DNA of 64,000 nt from Pseudomonadota bacterium (GCA_018241025.1 JAFEEQ010000018.1:62001-126000), one strand, 5' to 3'. Shown: positions 16,332 to 25,390, numbered from the stretch's first letter. Translations and numbers: made by a program. Notes: a model not told the origin generated them from the letters alone.

Positions 16332-18722
16332 ATGTCTATGGCTCGTGATGACCTGCGCCTGTCGCGCGCGTTGCTTTTGGCTGTGGCTTTTGCAGGGACG
16401 GCAGGGGTGCCGCCGTCGATAGCGGCGGATTCGACGCCCGGCGCCGCGCCGGCGGATACCATCGAGACCGTGGTCGTCACCGCCCGCCGCCGGGTGGAAA
16501 ACGCACAGAATGTTCCGATCGCGCTCAGCGTGCTTGGCGGCGACCAGATCGATTCCTCGGGCTACAACAATCTGCAGGATCTCTACCGTCAGGTGCCCAG
16601 CCTGAAGGTGGTGAACGTCAACCCGCGCAATGTCGGCATGACGGTACGCGGCCTCGGTGCGAACCTTGCTTCGGAAAGCCTGGTCAACAGCGTCGGCGTC
16701 TTCGTCGACGGCGTCTATTACATGCGCCCCGGGGCTTCGGCCTTCGACATGATGGACATCGATCGCATCGAGGTGCTGCGCGGGCCGCAAGGCACGCTGT
16801 TCGGCAAGAACACCACGGCGGGCGCGCTCAATATCGCCACCCGCCAGCCGAGCTTCACGCCCGAGCTGAAGATCCAGGCGACCGGCGGCGACTACGGCGA
16901 CATGAAGTTCGCCGCCACGGCCTCCGATGCGCTCGGTGAAAATCTCGCGGGCCGCATCACCGCCGCCTTCGCCAGCCGCGGCGGCTTCGTGCGCAATGTC
17001 ACGACCGGGCGAAATATCAACGATATGAACGACAAGAGCATGCGCGGCGAGCTGCTATACCAGCCCTCGGAAGATTTGAGCCTTCTGCTGAGCGCCGACT
17101 ATTCCTACGAGAACATTCACTGCTGCGTCGACGTCCTCGCCAGTCTCACCACGACCTATGACGACGGCACGACCATTCCCAATGGCTTCATGGCGCGCGC
17201 CGCCCATGTCGGCTATACGCCGCTTCCCTTCGATCCCTTCGCGCGCCGCACCGACATCGACTCCGAGCAGCGCTATCGCCTCGAACAATGGGGTTATTCG
17301 GCCCAACTCAACTGGACGGTGCTTGGCGGCCACACCCTGACTGCGATCACGGCCTATCGCGACTGGCGCTTCGATCCCTACAACGACCTCGATCTTATCG
17401 GGGTTCCGATCTTGACTCAGGGCGCGTTTCACTCGCGCTCGCACACCTTCACGCAGGAGGTGCGTATCGCTTCGCCCGAAGGTGGCACGATCGACTATGT
17501 TGCCGGCATCTATTATCTTTACGACGCGTTGCGCAGCGACACGATCCAGACCTTCGGCTCGGCCGCGGGCGGCTGGATTCTCGCGACATTGCCGACGGCG
17601 CTCACCACGCCGGCGCTCGACGGATTCTCCGGCCTGGGCGACGACCGCTCCTATACCGCAAGCTATGCCGGCTTCGCGCAGGCGACCTGGCACGTCACGC
17701 CCAAAGTCGATCTCACCGCCGGCCTGCGCTACACCGACGAAAGCAAATGGGGTTATTCGGAGCAGAGCGCTGCGGGCGGTGTGCCGCTGTCGAGTTTCCC
17801 GGTCGCCCAGCAGCCCTACGTCGCCGCGATCCGCGCCGCTTCGGCGCCGACTTTTGACACCCGCAGCATTGCCGGCTTTCCGCAAAGCCATTCCGAAGGC
17901 GACCTGTCGGGCACGGTGAACGCGGCCTGGCGGGTGAGCGAGGGCATCAACGCCTATGCCAGCTACGCACGCGGCTTCAAGTCGGGCGGAATCAATTTCG
18001 GCGTCAATGTCCCGGCCTCCAGCACGATCATCAAGCCGGAAATCGCCGACGATTACGAAGTCGGCCTCAAGACGACGCTGCTCGGCGGCATCGCGCAGCT
18101 CAATCTTGCGGCTTTCTGGACCGACGTGAAGAACTATCAGACCACCCGCATCTTCGTCAGTTCGGCGGGCGCGACGACGATCTACATTTTCAACGTCCCG
18201 AAGATCCGCTCGCGCGGCGTCGAGCTCGACGGCTTCGTCGCGCCGATGGACGGCCTCGTGCTCGGCGTGTCCGGATCCTATACCGATGCGGCCTATGTCT
18301 CGGACCCGGTCGACCAATGTCCGCTCGTGAACGCCAGCGGGCTCTGCGATCTCTCCGGCCGCAGCCTGTTCAATTCCTCGAAGTGGTCGGGCTACTGGAG
18401 CATGTCCTACAGCCCCGAAATGTCGCTCGGCGAGATGGCGGGTCACGCCGTAAAGCCGTTTGTCGAGGCGGACATCTCCTACCGCTCGAGCTTCTTCAGC
18501 GGGGCCTCGGTTCAGACTCGTGTGCCGTCCTACGAGGTTGCCGATCTGTCGGTCGGCCTGCGTTTCGACGATCGCTCGACAGAGCTGTCCCTCTGGGTCC
18601 ACAATCTGTTCGACGAGGAATACTATCTCTACAAATCGCCCCTGATCTTCAACACCGGTGCGATCCAGGGCCGGCTCGGCGATCCGCGAACGATGGGCGT
18701 GACGCTGCGCAAAAGCTTCTGA
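16332..18722 (+). CDS. TonB-dependent outer-membrane receptor
   Basis: 796-aa outer-membrane receptor. After a signal peptide (residues about 10-32) comes the TonB box region TIETVVVTARRR, the plug domain (45-160, with VRGLG, FVDGVYY, IEVLRGPQGTLFGKNTTAGA) and a 22-strand barrel ending with the aromatic C-terminal residue F of LRKSF. It imports a large or scarce substrate across the outer membrane using TonB energy. AGGGGG precedes ATG 16332. Context with esterase, GntR regulator and MFS suggests an organic nutrient rather than a siderophore. Confidence 0.93.
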   Translation: MSMARDDLRLSRALLLAVAFAGTAGVPPSIAADSTPGAAPADTIETVVVTARRRVENAQNVPIALSVLGGDQIDSSGYNNLQDLYRQVPSLKVVNVNPRNVGMTVRGLGANLASESLVNSVGVFVDGVYYMRPGASAFDMMDIDRIEVLRGPQGTLFGKNTTAGALNIATRQPSFTPELKIQATGGDYGDMKFAATASDALGENLAGRITAAFASRGGFVRNVTTGRNINDMNDKSMRGELLYQPSEDLSLLLSADYSYENIHCCVDVLASLTTTYDDGTTIPNGFMARAAHVGYTPLPFDPFARRTDIDSEQRYRLEQWGYSAQLNWTVLGGHTLTAITAYRDWRFDPYNDLDLIGVPILTQGAFHSRSHTFTQEVRIASPEGGTIDYVAGIYYLYDALRSDTIQTFGSAAGGWILATLPTALTTPALDGFSGLGDDRSYTASYAGFAQATWHVTPKVDLTAGLRYTDESKWGYSEQSAAGGVPLSSFPVAQQPYVAAIRAASAPTFDTRSIAGFPQSHSEGDLSGTVNAAWRVSEGINAYASYARGFKSGGINFGVNVPASSTIIKPEIADDYEVGLKTTLLGGIAQLNLAAFWTDVKNYQTTRIFVSSAGATTIYIFNVPKIRSRGVELDGFVAPMDGLVLGVSGSYTDAAYVSDPVDQCPLVNASGLCDLSGRSLFNSSKWSGYWSMSYSPEMSLGEMAGHAVKPFVEADISYRSSFFSGASVQTRVPSYEVADLSVGLRFDDRSTELSLWVHNLFDEEYYLYKSPLIFNTGAIQGRLGDPRTMGVTLRKSF

Positions 18723-18756
18723 CGCGGCGGGGCACCATGCCGGAGTGCGTGCGGCG

Positions 18757-19260
18757 CTACCGCGCCGCGCGCAGCTCGCGGATCGTCTTTTTGCCGTCGG
18801 CGCTCGGCTGATAGACGTTGGTCATCTCGGCGAAGGCCTTGGGGAAATCCTCGGGCTTCACGTTCGGCGGCAGCTCCCAGGCATCGAAGCCGACGCGGCG
18901 CTGATAGGCGAGCTGGTCGAAGATGTATTTGCCGACCGCGCGCACCTCGCCCTTGAAGCCGATCCGCGTGCGCAGCATCCGCGCCCAGGAAAACGCGCGG
19001 CCGTCGCTGAAGGCGGGAAACTCGAGCGCGACCAGCGAGAGCCGGTGCACGTCCTCACCGAGCTCTTCCGGCGACTGATCGGATTTCAGCCGCACGCCGA
19101 TGGGCGCATTGCGCGCCAGCAACGCCTCGCGCTCCTTGCTGAAGCGCGCCAGCGAAACGATCGCGCCGCCTTCCGGCAGTGCCGCATCGTCGGCCACGCT
19201 CACGAAGGTGTCGTTGGCGAGGCCCGGCGCGCCGCCATTCTCAACCCGTATGAGCGGCAT
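18757..19260 (-). CDS. DUF934 protein associated with sulfite reductase
   Basis: 167-aa soluble protein of the DUF934 family, regularly encoded next to cysI and cysH in alpha- and betaproteobacteria and probably an accessory of assimilatory sulfate reduction. Conserved parts are GVRLKSDQSPEELGEDVHRL and FDAWELPPNVKPEDF. It overlaps the 3' end of cysI by 20 bases, so translation is coupled. A C-terminal cysH is expected in this block but is absent here. Confidence 0.85.
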   Translation of the reverse strand: MPLIRVENGGAPGLANDTFVSVADDAALPEGGAIVSLARFSKEREALLARNAPIGVRLKSDQSPEELGEDVHRLSLVALEFPAFSDGRAFSWARMLRTRIGFKGEVRAVGKYIFDQLAYQRRVGFDAWELPPNVKPEDFPKAFAEMTNVYQPSADGKKTIRELRAAR

Positions 19261-20902
19261 ACATCTGTTCCTGATAGGCCACGTTCTTGAACGGCTCCAT
19301 GCCGACGCGGCGATAGGTGTCGAGGAAGCGTTCGCCGTCCTGGCGCACTTCCAGATAGAGGTTCACCACGCGCTCGACCGCACCGGCGATCTCGTGCTCT
19401 CCGAAGCCCGGCCCCATGATGTCGCCGATGCTGGCGTCTTCGGCGCCCGAACCGCCGAGCTGGAGCTGGTAGAACTCCACGCCCTTTTTGTCGACGCCGA
19501 GGATGCCGATATGTCCGGCGTGATGGTGGCCGCAAGCGTTGATGCAGCCCGAGATCTTGATCTTCAGCTCGCCGATCTCGTGCTGGCGCGACAGGTCCGC
19601 GAACTTGCGCGAGATATCCTGCGCGATCGGGATCGAACGCGCATTGGCGAGGTCGCAGTAATCGAGGCCGGGGCAGGCGATGATGTCGGTGATCAGCCCC
19701 GCATTCGGCGTCGCGAGACCGAGCTCTTTCAGCTTCGCGAAGATCGCCGGCAAATCGCGCTTCTTCGCATGCGGCAGGACGAGGTTCTGCTCGTGGCTGA
19801 CGCGGATCTCGCTCTGCCCGAATTCGTCCATCAGGTCGGCCAGCGCATCGATCTGCGCGTCCGTCGCATCGCCCGGCACGCCGCCGATCGGCTTCAGCGA
19901 GATCGTCGCGATGGCATAGCCCGGCGCGCGATGGGGATGGACATTGGTCTTCACCCAGTTGGTGAAATCGGCATCGCCTGCCGGCATCTCGTCAGTCAGT
20001 GTTTCGAATTCCGGCGGCGCAAAGTACGCATCGATACGGTCGAGTTCTTCCTGTGGCACGCGCAGCGTGCTCGTCTTCTTGATCTCCTCGAACTCGCGCG
20101 CGACTTGCTTCTTCATCTCCTCTTCGCCGAGCGCATTGGCGAGGATTTTGATGCGCGCCTTGTATTTGTTGTCGCGCCGGCCGGACTGGTTGTAGACGCG
20201 CATGACGGCCTCGAGGAATTCGAGGATATGCGTCTTCTCGACGAAATCGCTGACCGTATAAGCGACATAGGGCGTGCGCCCCATCCCGCCGCCGACATAG
20301 ACGCGATAGCCGGTCTCGCCGGCATCGTTCTTCACGATCTCGACCGCCATGTCGTGGAATTTCAGCGCCGCGCGATCGCGCGGGCTCCCGCCGACGGCGA
20401 TCTTGAACTTGCGCGGCAGGAAGACGAATTCGGGATGCAGCGAGGACCATTGCCGGATGATCTCGGCGAGTGGGCGCGGATCCTCGATCTCGTCCGCCGC
20501 GGCGCCGGCGAAATGATCGGCGGTGACGTTGCGGATGCAGTTGCCGCTCGTCTGGATCGCGTGCATCTCGACGCTGGCGAGATCGGCGAGGATGTCCGGC
20601 ACGTCGACCAGCTTCGGCCAGTTGTACTGGATGTTCTGCCGCGTCGTGAAATGGCCGTAGCCCTTGTCGTACTTGCGCGCGATATGGGCGAGCATGCGCA
20701 TCTGCCTGGCGCTCAGCGTGCCGTAAGGCACCGCCACACGCAGCATGTAGGCGTGCAGCTGAAGATAGAGTCCGTTCATCAGCCGCAGCGGCTTGAACTC
20801 GTCCTCGGTCAGTTCGCCGGCGAGCCGTCGCTGGACTTGGCCGCGGAACTGGGCCACGCGCTCCGCCACGAACGTCGCGTCGAACTCGTCATAGCGATAC
20901 AT
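19241..20902 (-). CDS. cysI: Nitrite/sulfite reductase, hemoprotein (CysI type)
   Basis: 553-aa siroheme and [4Fe-4S] enzyme that reduces sulfite to sulfide with six electrons (or nitrite to ammonia). Both ferredoxin-like half domains are seen (YGHFTTRQNIQYNWPKL and IRVSHEQNLVLPHAKK). Cluster ligands are in CPGLDYC (C-x5-C) and CINAC (C-x3-C) in the second half. The context with DUF2849 and DUF934 supports the assimilatory sulfite role. It overlaps its upstream partner by 14 bases. Confidence 0.92.
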   Translation of the reverse strand: MYRYDEFDATFVAERVAQFRGQVQRRLAGELTEDEFKPLRLMNGLYLQLHAYMLRVAVPYGTLSARQMRMLAHIARKYDKGYGHFTTRQNIQYNWPKLVDVPDILADLASVEMHAIQTSGNCIRNVTADHFAGAAADEIEDPRPLAEIIRQWSSLHPEFVFLPRKFKIAVGGSPRDRAALKFHDMAVEIVKNDAGETGYRVYVGGGMGRTPYVAYTVSDFVEKTHILEFLEAVMRVYNQSGRRDNKYKARIKILANALGEEEMKKQVAREFEEIKKTSTLRVPQEELDRIDAYFAPPEFETLTDEMPAGDADFTNWVKTNVHPHRAPGYAIATISLKPIGGVPGDATDAQIDALADLMDEFGQSEIRVSHEQNLVLPHAKKRDLPAIFAKLKELGLATPNAGLITDIIACPGLDYCDLANARSIPIAQDISRKFADLSRQHEIGELKIKISGCINACGHHHAGHIGILGVDKKGVEFYQLQLGGSGAEDASIGDIMGPGFGEHEIAGAVERVVNLYLEVRQDGERFLDTYRRVGMEPFKNVAYQEQMYAAHTG

Positions 20903-21212
20903 CGAAGGCTCCGAGCGCCTGCTTGCCGAGATCGGTGCGCACCGTGGGGCCGGCGGCGCGGATGATCTCGCGTTCCTTGACCGGGCGGATGCCGTCGGGA
21001 CCGACCTTTACGTCGAACAGATAGGGGTTCACGACCACGTTCCCGGTCACAAATTTCTGCGCCGCCGCCAGCGCCATGTCCGCCGCCTTTGGGTCCTCGA
21101 ACACTTCGCCCTCGGCGAGCGCGAGCACCCAGTGCCCGGCTTTCCAATAAAGAACGTCCCCGTCCTTCAGACGGTTCGCGGTCAGCATCTGCGGATCGTG
21201 AGGCTTGGCCAT
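20889..21212 (-). CDS. DUF2849 protein, sulfite reductase operon
   Basis: 107-aa protein of the DUF2849 family, found almost only upstream of cysI in alphaproteobacteria. Typical blocks are TANRLKDGDVLYWKAGHW and NPYLFDVKVGPDGIRPVKERE. Function is unknown; a role in siroheme or cysteine synthesis is inferred from context. It is the first gene of the three-gene operon DUF2849-cysI-DUF934. cysG, often in front, is missing. Confidence 0.88.
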   Translation of the reverse strand: MAKPHDPQMLTANRLKDGDVLYWKAGHWVLALAEGEVFEDPKAADMALAAAQKFVTGNVVVNPYLFDVKVGPDGIRPVKEREIIRAAGPTVRTDLGKQALGAFDVSL

Positions 21213-21301
21213 GCAGGGTAGATCACATGCCGACGGACAAACTTCAATGCATTACAGCGCATGGCTGTATTATTTTTCGAATATCAAAATCTCCTTGTGG
21301 T

Positions 21302-21352
21302 ATGTATATACATGGATTGACGTCCACGCTCCGTTGCGCATAACCTCTCCCC
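21302..21352 (+). promoter_or_regulatory. Predicted promoter of vapBC, likely leaderless, with palindromic operator
   Basis: TTGACG (21317-21322), a 16-base spacer and CATAAC (21339-21344) would place the RNA start at about 21351-21353, that is on or next to the GTG start of vapB, which lacks a Shine-Dalgarno. The perfect 12-base palindrome ATGTATATACAT (21302-21313) just upstream is a candidate VapB operator. Confidence 0.45.
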
Positions 21353-21661
21353 GTGCGCACCAAAGTCTTCAAATCCGGCAACAGCCACGCCGTCCGCATT
21401 CCGGCGGAGATGGCTTACCCCGACGGTACCGTCGTCGAGATCACCCGCGCCGGAAACACGATCACGATCATGCCCGCGGAGAACACAGTGCTGCTCAAGG
21501 CCATCGAATACTTGCGCAGCACGCCGCCACCGGCGCCGCTCGGCCCGATCGAGCGTACGCAAACGCGCCCCACGCGATGGGACACCGAAGAAGAACGCCG
21601 GAGCGAGGTTGCCGATCCGCCAGGCCCGTTCGAGCCGCCGAAGCCCGGCGGCGGCGCATGA
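21353..21661 (+). CDS. vapB: VapB-type antitoxin (AbrB/MazE fold)
   Basis: 102-aa antitoxin with an N-terminal swapped-hairpin AbrB domain (TKVFKSGNSHAVRIPAEM and VVEITRAGNTITIMP) that binds the operon promoter, and a proline-rich C-terminal tail that caps the toxin. GTG start at 21353; no ribosome site, so leaderless translation is possible. The stop overlaps the toxin start (ATGA). Confidence 0.85.
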   Translation: MRTKVFKSGNSHAVRIPAEMAYPDGTVVEITRAGNTITIMPAENTVLLKAIEYLRSTPPPAPLGPIERTQTRPTRWDTEEERRSEVADPPGPFEPPKPGGGA

Positions 21662-22053
21662 CCTATCTCATCGATACCAGCATCGCTATTCACGCTTATG
21701 AAGGTTCCGCGAACGTCCTGGCGCGGATGGCGGAGCATCAAAGTGCGCTTGTCATTTCGGCTCTTTGCCTGATCGAACTGCGCCGCGGTCTCTATCGTCA
21801 TCCCGCGCATTTTGCGCAGGCGCGCGCGAGGCTCGACATGCTGCTCGCCGGAATTCCGGTGCTCAATTTCGATGTCGCCGCCGTCGACGCTTATGAGGGG
21901 ATCATCGCGCGTCTCGGATTTTCACGCGGTCGCGACTACGACCGCCTGATCGCCGCACATGCACTGAGCACCGGCTCAACGCTGGTCACGGCCAACACCG
22001 CCGAATTCTCCGACATTCGGGGCCTAACACTCGAAAACTGGACCTTCTCCTGA
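21658..22053 (+). CDS. vapC: VapC-type PIN-domain toxin
   Basis: 131-aa PIN-domain ribonuclease. Acidic residues of the active site are D6 (LIDTS), E in CLIELRRG (about 41) and D in GRDYDRLIAAHAL (about 95). The fourth position, TANTAEF, carries E in place of the usual D. VapC toxins cut initiator tRNA or rRNA. The ATGA overlap with vapB makes a typical type II module. Confidence 0.9.
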   Translation: MTYLIDTSIAIHAYEGSANVLARMAEHQSALVISALCLIELRRGLYRHPAHFAQARARLDMLLAGIPVLNFDVAAVDAYEGIIARLGFSRGRDYDRLIAAHALSTGSTLVTANTAEFSDIRGLTLENWTFS

Positions 22054-22130
22054 ATCGCCGGTTTGGCTAACCGTCCGTTTACCCTGTTGCGCCAGGCTCG
22101 TCGTCCGGAAGCTGCGCTTGGGGGCGCGTG

Positions 22131-22334
22131 ATGAAGGCCAAGGTGCTCGTGAATGTCGAACGCGAAGCGGCGCTGGAAGCGATCCGCGCGCTCGATGCCC
22201 TCGGCGATGCCCTCGCCGAATCCGGCTGGCCGAAGAAGCTGAAGCGCACCTATCGCGATGCCCGCGCCGGATTGATCGAAGCCGTCGGCTATGCCGCGCT
22301 GCTCAACGGTCTTTCCGAAATCCCCGCCGACTAA
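22131..22334 (+). CDS. Small hypothetical protein
   Basis: 67-aa charged, helical protein (EREAALEAIRALDALGDALAES, then GLIEAVGYAALLNGLS). No known motif. A GGGGG ribosome site lies six bases before ATG 22131. It lies between vapC and the MFS pseudogene on the same strand. Coding status is supported by the ribosome site and amino-acid composition only. Confidence 0.5.
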   Translation: MKAKVLVNVEREAALEAIRALDALGDALAESGWPKKLKRTYRDARAGLIEAVGYAALLNGLSEIPAD

Positions 22335-22441
22335 GACCGCTTTTCGACCCACGGAACCTGTGCCATCGCGGGCCCGCGGGTGGACTTGCGCCCGCCGAGT
22401 CGTGCAAAACTCGACCCTCGCCATCGCAAAGCGGGGATTTC

Positions 22442-23797
22442 GTGGCCGACATCGCACAGCCGGTTCAGATCAAGCGCCGCCATGTCGCCGCCGCGGTGAT
22501 CGGCAACGCGCTCGAATTCTACGATTTCACCACCTACGCCACCTTCGCGATCTCGCTCGGCCACGCTTTCTTTCCGAAGAGCCTCGCGGGCAGCGAGTTC
22601 GGCAGCCTGATGTATTCGCTGTTCACCTTCGGCGCCGGCTTCGCGCTCCGGCCCATCGGCGGCATCGTGCTCGGACACTATGCCGATCGTGTCGGCCGCC
22701 GCCCGGCGATGCTGATCAGCTTCACCATCATGGCGCTTGCGATTCTCTCGCTGGCGCTGATCCCGTCCTATTCGACCATCGGCTTCCTCGCGCCCGTGCT
22801 CGCCATCGCCGCGCGCCTGACCCAGGGCTTCGCGCTCGGCGGCGAAGTCGGCCCGACCACCGCCTATCTGGTCGAAAGCGCGCCGCGCCATCTGCGCGGG
22901 CTCTACGCCTCATGGCAGAGCGCGAGCCAGAGCATGGCCTCGATGTTCGGCGGGCTGGTCGGGTTCACCCTCGCCCAGGTTCTGAGCGATGCGGCGCTCG
23001 ACGCCTATGGTTGGCGCATCGCCTTTCTGCTCGGCGCGCTGACGCTGCCGTTCGGTCTCTATATCCGCCGCTCCCTGCCGGAGACGCTGCATGCCCCGGC
23101 ACAGGACGAGGCCGACTACGATCCCGACGCGCCGCATCTCAGCGGCCTCGCCCGCGTCGGCGCGGTCTTCGCGCGCATCGCCAGCGATCACCGCCGCGCG
23201 ATCATTCTCGGACTCTTCATCCTGGTCGGCGGCACGGTCGCGACCTATGTCCTCAACTACATGACGACCTTCGCGCGCACCACGCTGCACATGGGCGCTT
23301 CGCCGTCCTTCGCCGCGACGCTCGTCAACGGCGGCGTCGGCATGATCGCCTCGCTCGCCGGCGGCCTGCTCTCCGACCGCATCGGCCGCCGCGCGGTGAT
23401 GGTGGTCAGCCGCGCGCTCTTCCTCGTCCTCGCCTATCCGATCTTTCTGATGATCGTCGACGAGCGTTCGACCTTCGCGCTCCTCTTCGGCGTCGCCGTG
23501 CTGTCGATCCTGCTCAACGTCTCGACCGGCGCGTTCTACGTCGCTTTCACCGAGGTGCTGCCCAAGCGCGTGCGCGGCAGCGTCTTCGCCACGGTCTATG
23601 CCGTCGCCATCGCGGTGTTCGGCGGAACGACCCAGGCTTTCATTGCCTGGATGATCGAAGTCACCGGCAATCCGATGGCGCCCGCTTAGTATCTCCTGAT
23701 CACCAGCGTCGGCGCGCTCGTCGCGATGTGGATGATGCGCGAGACCGCCCCCGTCCGCATCGACCCGCCCGATCCCGGCTTCCCGCCGACGGCGTGA
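22442..23797 (+). pseudogene. MFS transporter (MHS family) interrupted by an in-frame amber codon
   Basis: 451-codon MHS-type symporter with the same signatures as the gene at 12854 (VIGNALEFYDFTTYATFAIS, GHYADRVGRRPAM, FALGGEVGPTTAYLVE). Reading stops at TAG 23687-23689 after NPMAPA, but the same frame then continues for 35 codons as YLLITSVGALVAMWMMRETAP, which aligns with YWGITLVIGLIAMALVRESAP of the paralogue. So the stop replaces one residue (Y in the paralogue; W in TGG would be one base away) and cuts off helix 12. GTG 22442 with GGGG in front is the start. A sequencing error or read-through cannot be excluded. Confidence 0.75.
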
Positions 23798-23800
23798 GGT

Positions 23801-24199
23801 TCACCGCTTCTCCGGCGCGTGCGGGACTGTCGTGATGTCCGAAGCCCAGGGCAGGGCAGAGCCGCAGAAGCCCTGCATCTTCGGCGGCAGTTCGGCGCGC
23901 TGGCGGATTGCGCCGAGCCGGATGTTGAACACCGCGCGCTCGGGCGAGGTCGCGTAGATGTGCGAGCCGCAGGCGCTGCAGAATCCCTGCAGCCGCTTGT
24001 TGCCGCTGTCGGCGGTCTTCACATAGATCTTCGGTTCGCCTTCGAGCACCAGATGTTCACGCAGCACCGGCACGCTCGCGCGCCACGCCGCGCCCGAGAA
24101 ACTCTGGCAATCGCTGCAATGGCAGAGCGCGACCTTGGCGGGGTCGGCCTCCGCCGTGAAGCGGATCGCGCCGCAATGACAGCCGCCGTCGATCTTCAT
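23801..24199 (-). CDS. GFA-family protein (CENP-V/glutathione-dependent formaldehyde-activating fold)
   Basis: 132-aa zinc protein with the family cysteines GGCHCGAIRF, LCHCSDCQ and FCSACGSHIYA. Members include Gfa, which speeds S-hydroxymethylglutathione formation, but most have no proven activity. Start ATG 24199 with GGGAG. It converges with the interrupted transporter gene 4 bases away. Confidence 0.85.
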   Translation of the reverse strand: MKIDGGCHCGAIRFTAEADPAKVALCHCSDCQSFSGAAWRASVPVLREHLVLEGEPKIYVKTADSGNKRLQGFCSACGSHIYATSPERAVFNIRLGAIRQRAELPPKMQGFCGSALPWASDITTVPHAPEKR

Positions 24200-24295
24200 A
24201 CCGACTCCCGTTTCCTTGGCGGCAATCAGGCCGCGCTTGCGCGCCCGCGTCAACGCCCGTAGAGGACGGAACCCGCCATCCCGAAAAGAAGTGCC

Positions 24296-24703
24296 ATGTC
24301 CGAAGTCCACGAAAAGCCGCATGCCCTCTCCGCCACGCTCGGCCTCGAAAAGGTCGTCGACCACGGCGAAAGCGGCCGCGCCGTGCTGCACTACCGCGCC
24401 CGCATGGACCAGTGCCATTCCGGCGGCATCGTCCAGGGCGGCTTCGTCACCGGCTGGATCGACGCGGCGATGGCGCATCTCGTCATGGCGAAGACGGACT
24501 ACCAGTTCTCGCCGCTCAGCCTCGAGATCAAGGTCAGCTTCCTGAAGAGCGCGTCGCCCGGCCTCATCGTCGCCGAGGCCTGGATCGAACGCATGGGCAA
24601 ATCGACCGCCTTCCTCGAAGGCTGCATCCGGAACGAAGCCGGCGAAGTCCTCGCCAAGGCGTCTTCGACCGTCAAGCTCGTGGCGATGAAGCGGGCGGGT
24701 TAG
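24296..24703 (+). CDS. PaaI-type hotdog-fold thioesterase
   Basis: 135-aa acyl-CoA thioesterase of the PaaI/YdiI type: CHSGGIVQGGFVTGWIDAAMAHL is the hotdog helix with the catalytic region, and LEIKVSFLKSASPG follows. Likely hydrolyses aromatic or medium-chain acyl-CoA in the cytoplasm. Its stop overlaps the stop of the convergent antitoxin gene. Confidence 0.85.
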   Translation: MSEVHEKPHALSATLGLEKVVDHGESGRAVLHYRARMDQCHSGGIVQGGFVTGWIDAAMAHLVMAKTDYQFSPLSLEIKVSFLKSASPGLIVAEAWIERMGKSTAFLEGCIRNEAGEVLAKASSTVKLVAMKRAG

Positions 24704-25032
24704 ACCGCCGTCACCAGATGCCCCGCCTTCGCCTTGGCATCATATGGTTTGACGCGGATTTCGACCGTTCGGCCCAAGGCCGTGAGAAATCCCGTCAACC
24801 GATCGATGGTCACGCTCTCGACGCGGCCGCGCAATATCTTCGATAGCGTCGGCTGATCGGTCCGGCAAAGCTTCGCTGCCTCGACCTGGGTCAGCTTGCG
24901 CCGCTTGATGGTCTCGTCGATGGCGCCGATCAGATCGGCCTTGGCACGCAACTCGGCCGCCTCCGCAGGGCTGAAGCCGATATCGATGAACACATCGCCG
25001 CTGCTGCGTCCGACCGGGATATTCTTCGCCAT
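24700..25032 (-). CDS. higA: HigA-type antitoxin (XRE family)
   Basis: 110-aa antitoxin with a helix-turn-helix of the XRE type (RRKLTQVEAAKLCRTDQPTLSKILRGR, recognition helix QPTLSKI) near residues 55-85. The C-terminus is of the HigA/COG5606 type. Start ATG 25032 with GGGGA upstream, one base after the toxin stop; upstream in-frame ATGs are inside higB. It neutralises HigB and represses the operon. Confidence 0.85.
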   Translation of the reverse strand: MAKNIPVGRSSGDVFIDIGFSPAEAAELRAKADLIGAIDETIKRRKLTQVEAAKLCRTDQPTLSKILRGRVESVTIDRLTGFLTALGRTVEIRVKPYDAKAKAGHLVTAV

Positions 25033-25033
25033 C

Positions 25034-25390
25034 TCAGCTTTCCCCATCAATCCGCCGCGCATCGCGCAGGCGCTTTGCGATCAGCGCCGCGTCCGGCTTG
25101 GGCAGGCCGATACCTGACTTCGATTTCTTCATGAACACGTGCAGCACGTAGATCGCTTTCTTCAACTTCAGCACATACATCAGCCGATACGCGTTTTTGT
25201 CGAAGGCCTCGCGCAGCTCGAACACGCCGGACCCGAGCTGCGGCAGCGCCTTGCTGTCGCGAACGGCCTCGCCTTTCTGCAGCCGGTAAAGCCGGATGCC
25301 GAACGAACCTCGCACCGCCTTAGGCATCGCGCCCAAAGCGGTGCGGCTGTCGCCGACCCATTTTAGCGGTCGTAGTCCGCCGTCAGCCAT
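25034..25390 (-). CDS. higB: HigB-type toxin (phage-derived Gp49-like family)
   Basis: 118-aa RelE-superfamily mRNA interferase of the Gp49/COG4679 group: GSFGIRLYRLQKG, GVFELREAFDKNAYRLMYV and IYVLHVFMKKSKSG are the hallmark blocks. Toxin precedes antitoxin, as in hig loci. The 28-base gap to the ABC permease behind it contains no obvious promoter for other genes. Confidence 0.88.
   Translation of the reverse strand: MADGGLRPLKWVGDSRTALGAMPKAVRGSFGIRLYRLQKGEAVRDSKALPQLGSGVFELREAFDKNAYRLMYVLKLKKAIYVLHVFMKKSKSGIGLPKPDAALIAKRLRDARRIDGES

Noticed and set aside
14955-16790. Longer form of the serine hydrolase starting at 16790
   Set aside because: It would cover the promoter and the receptor gene; signal peptide begins at 16241.
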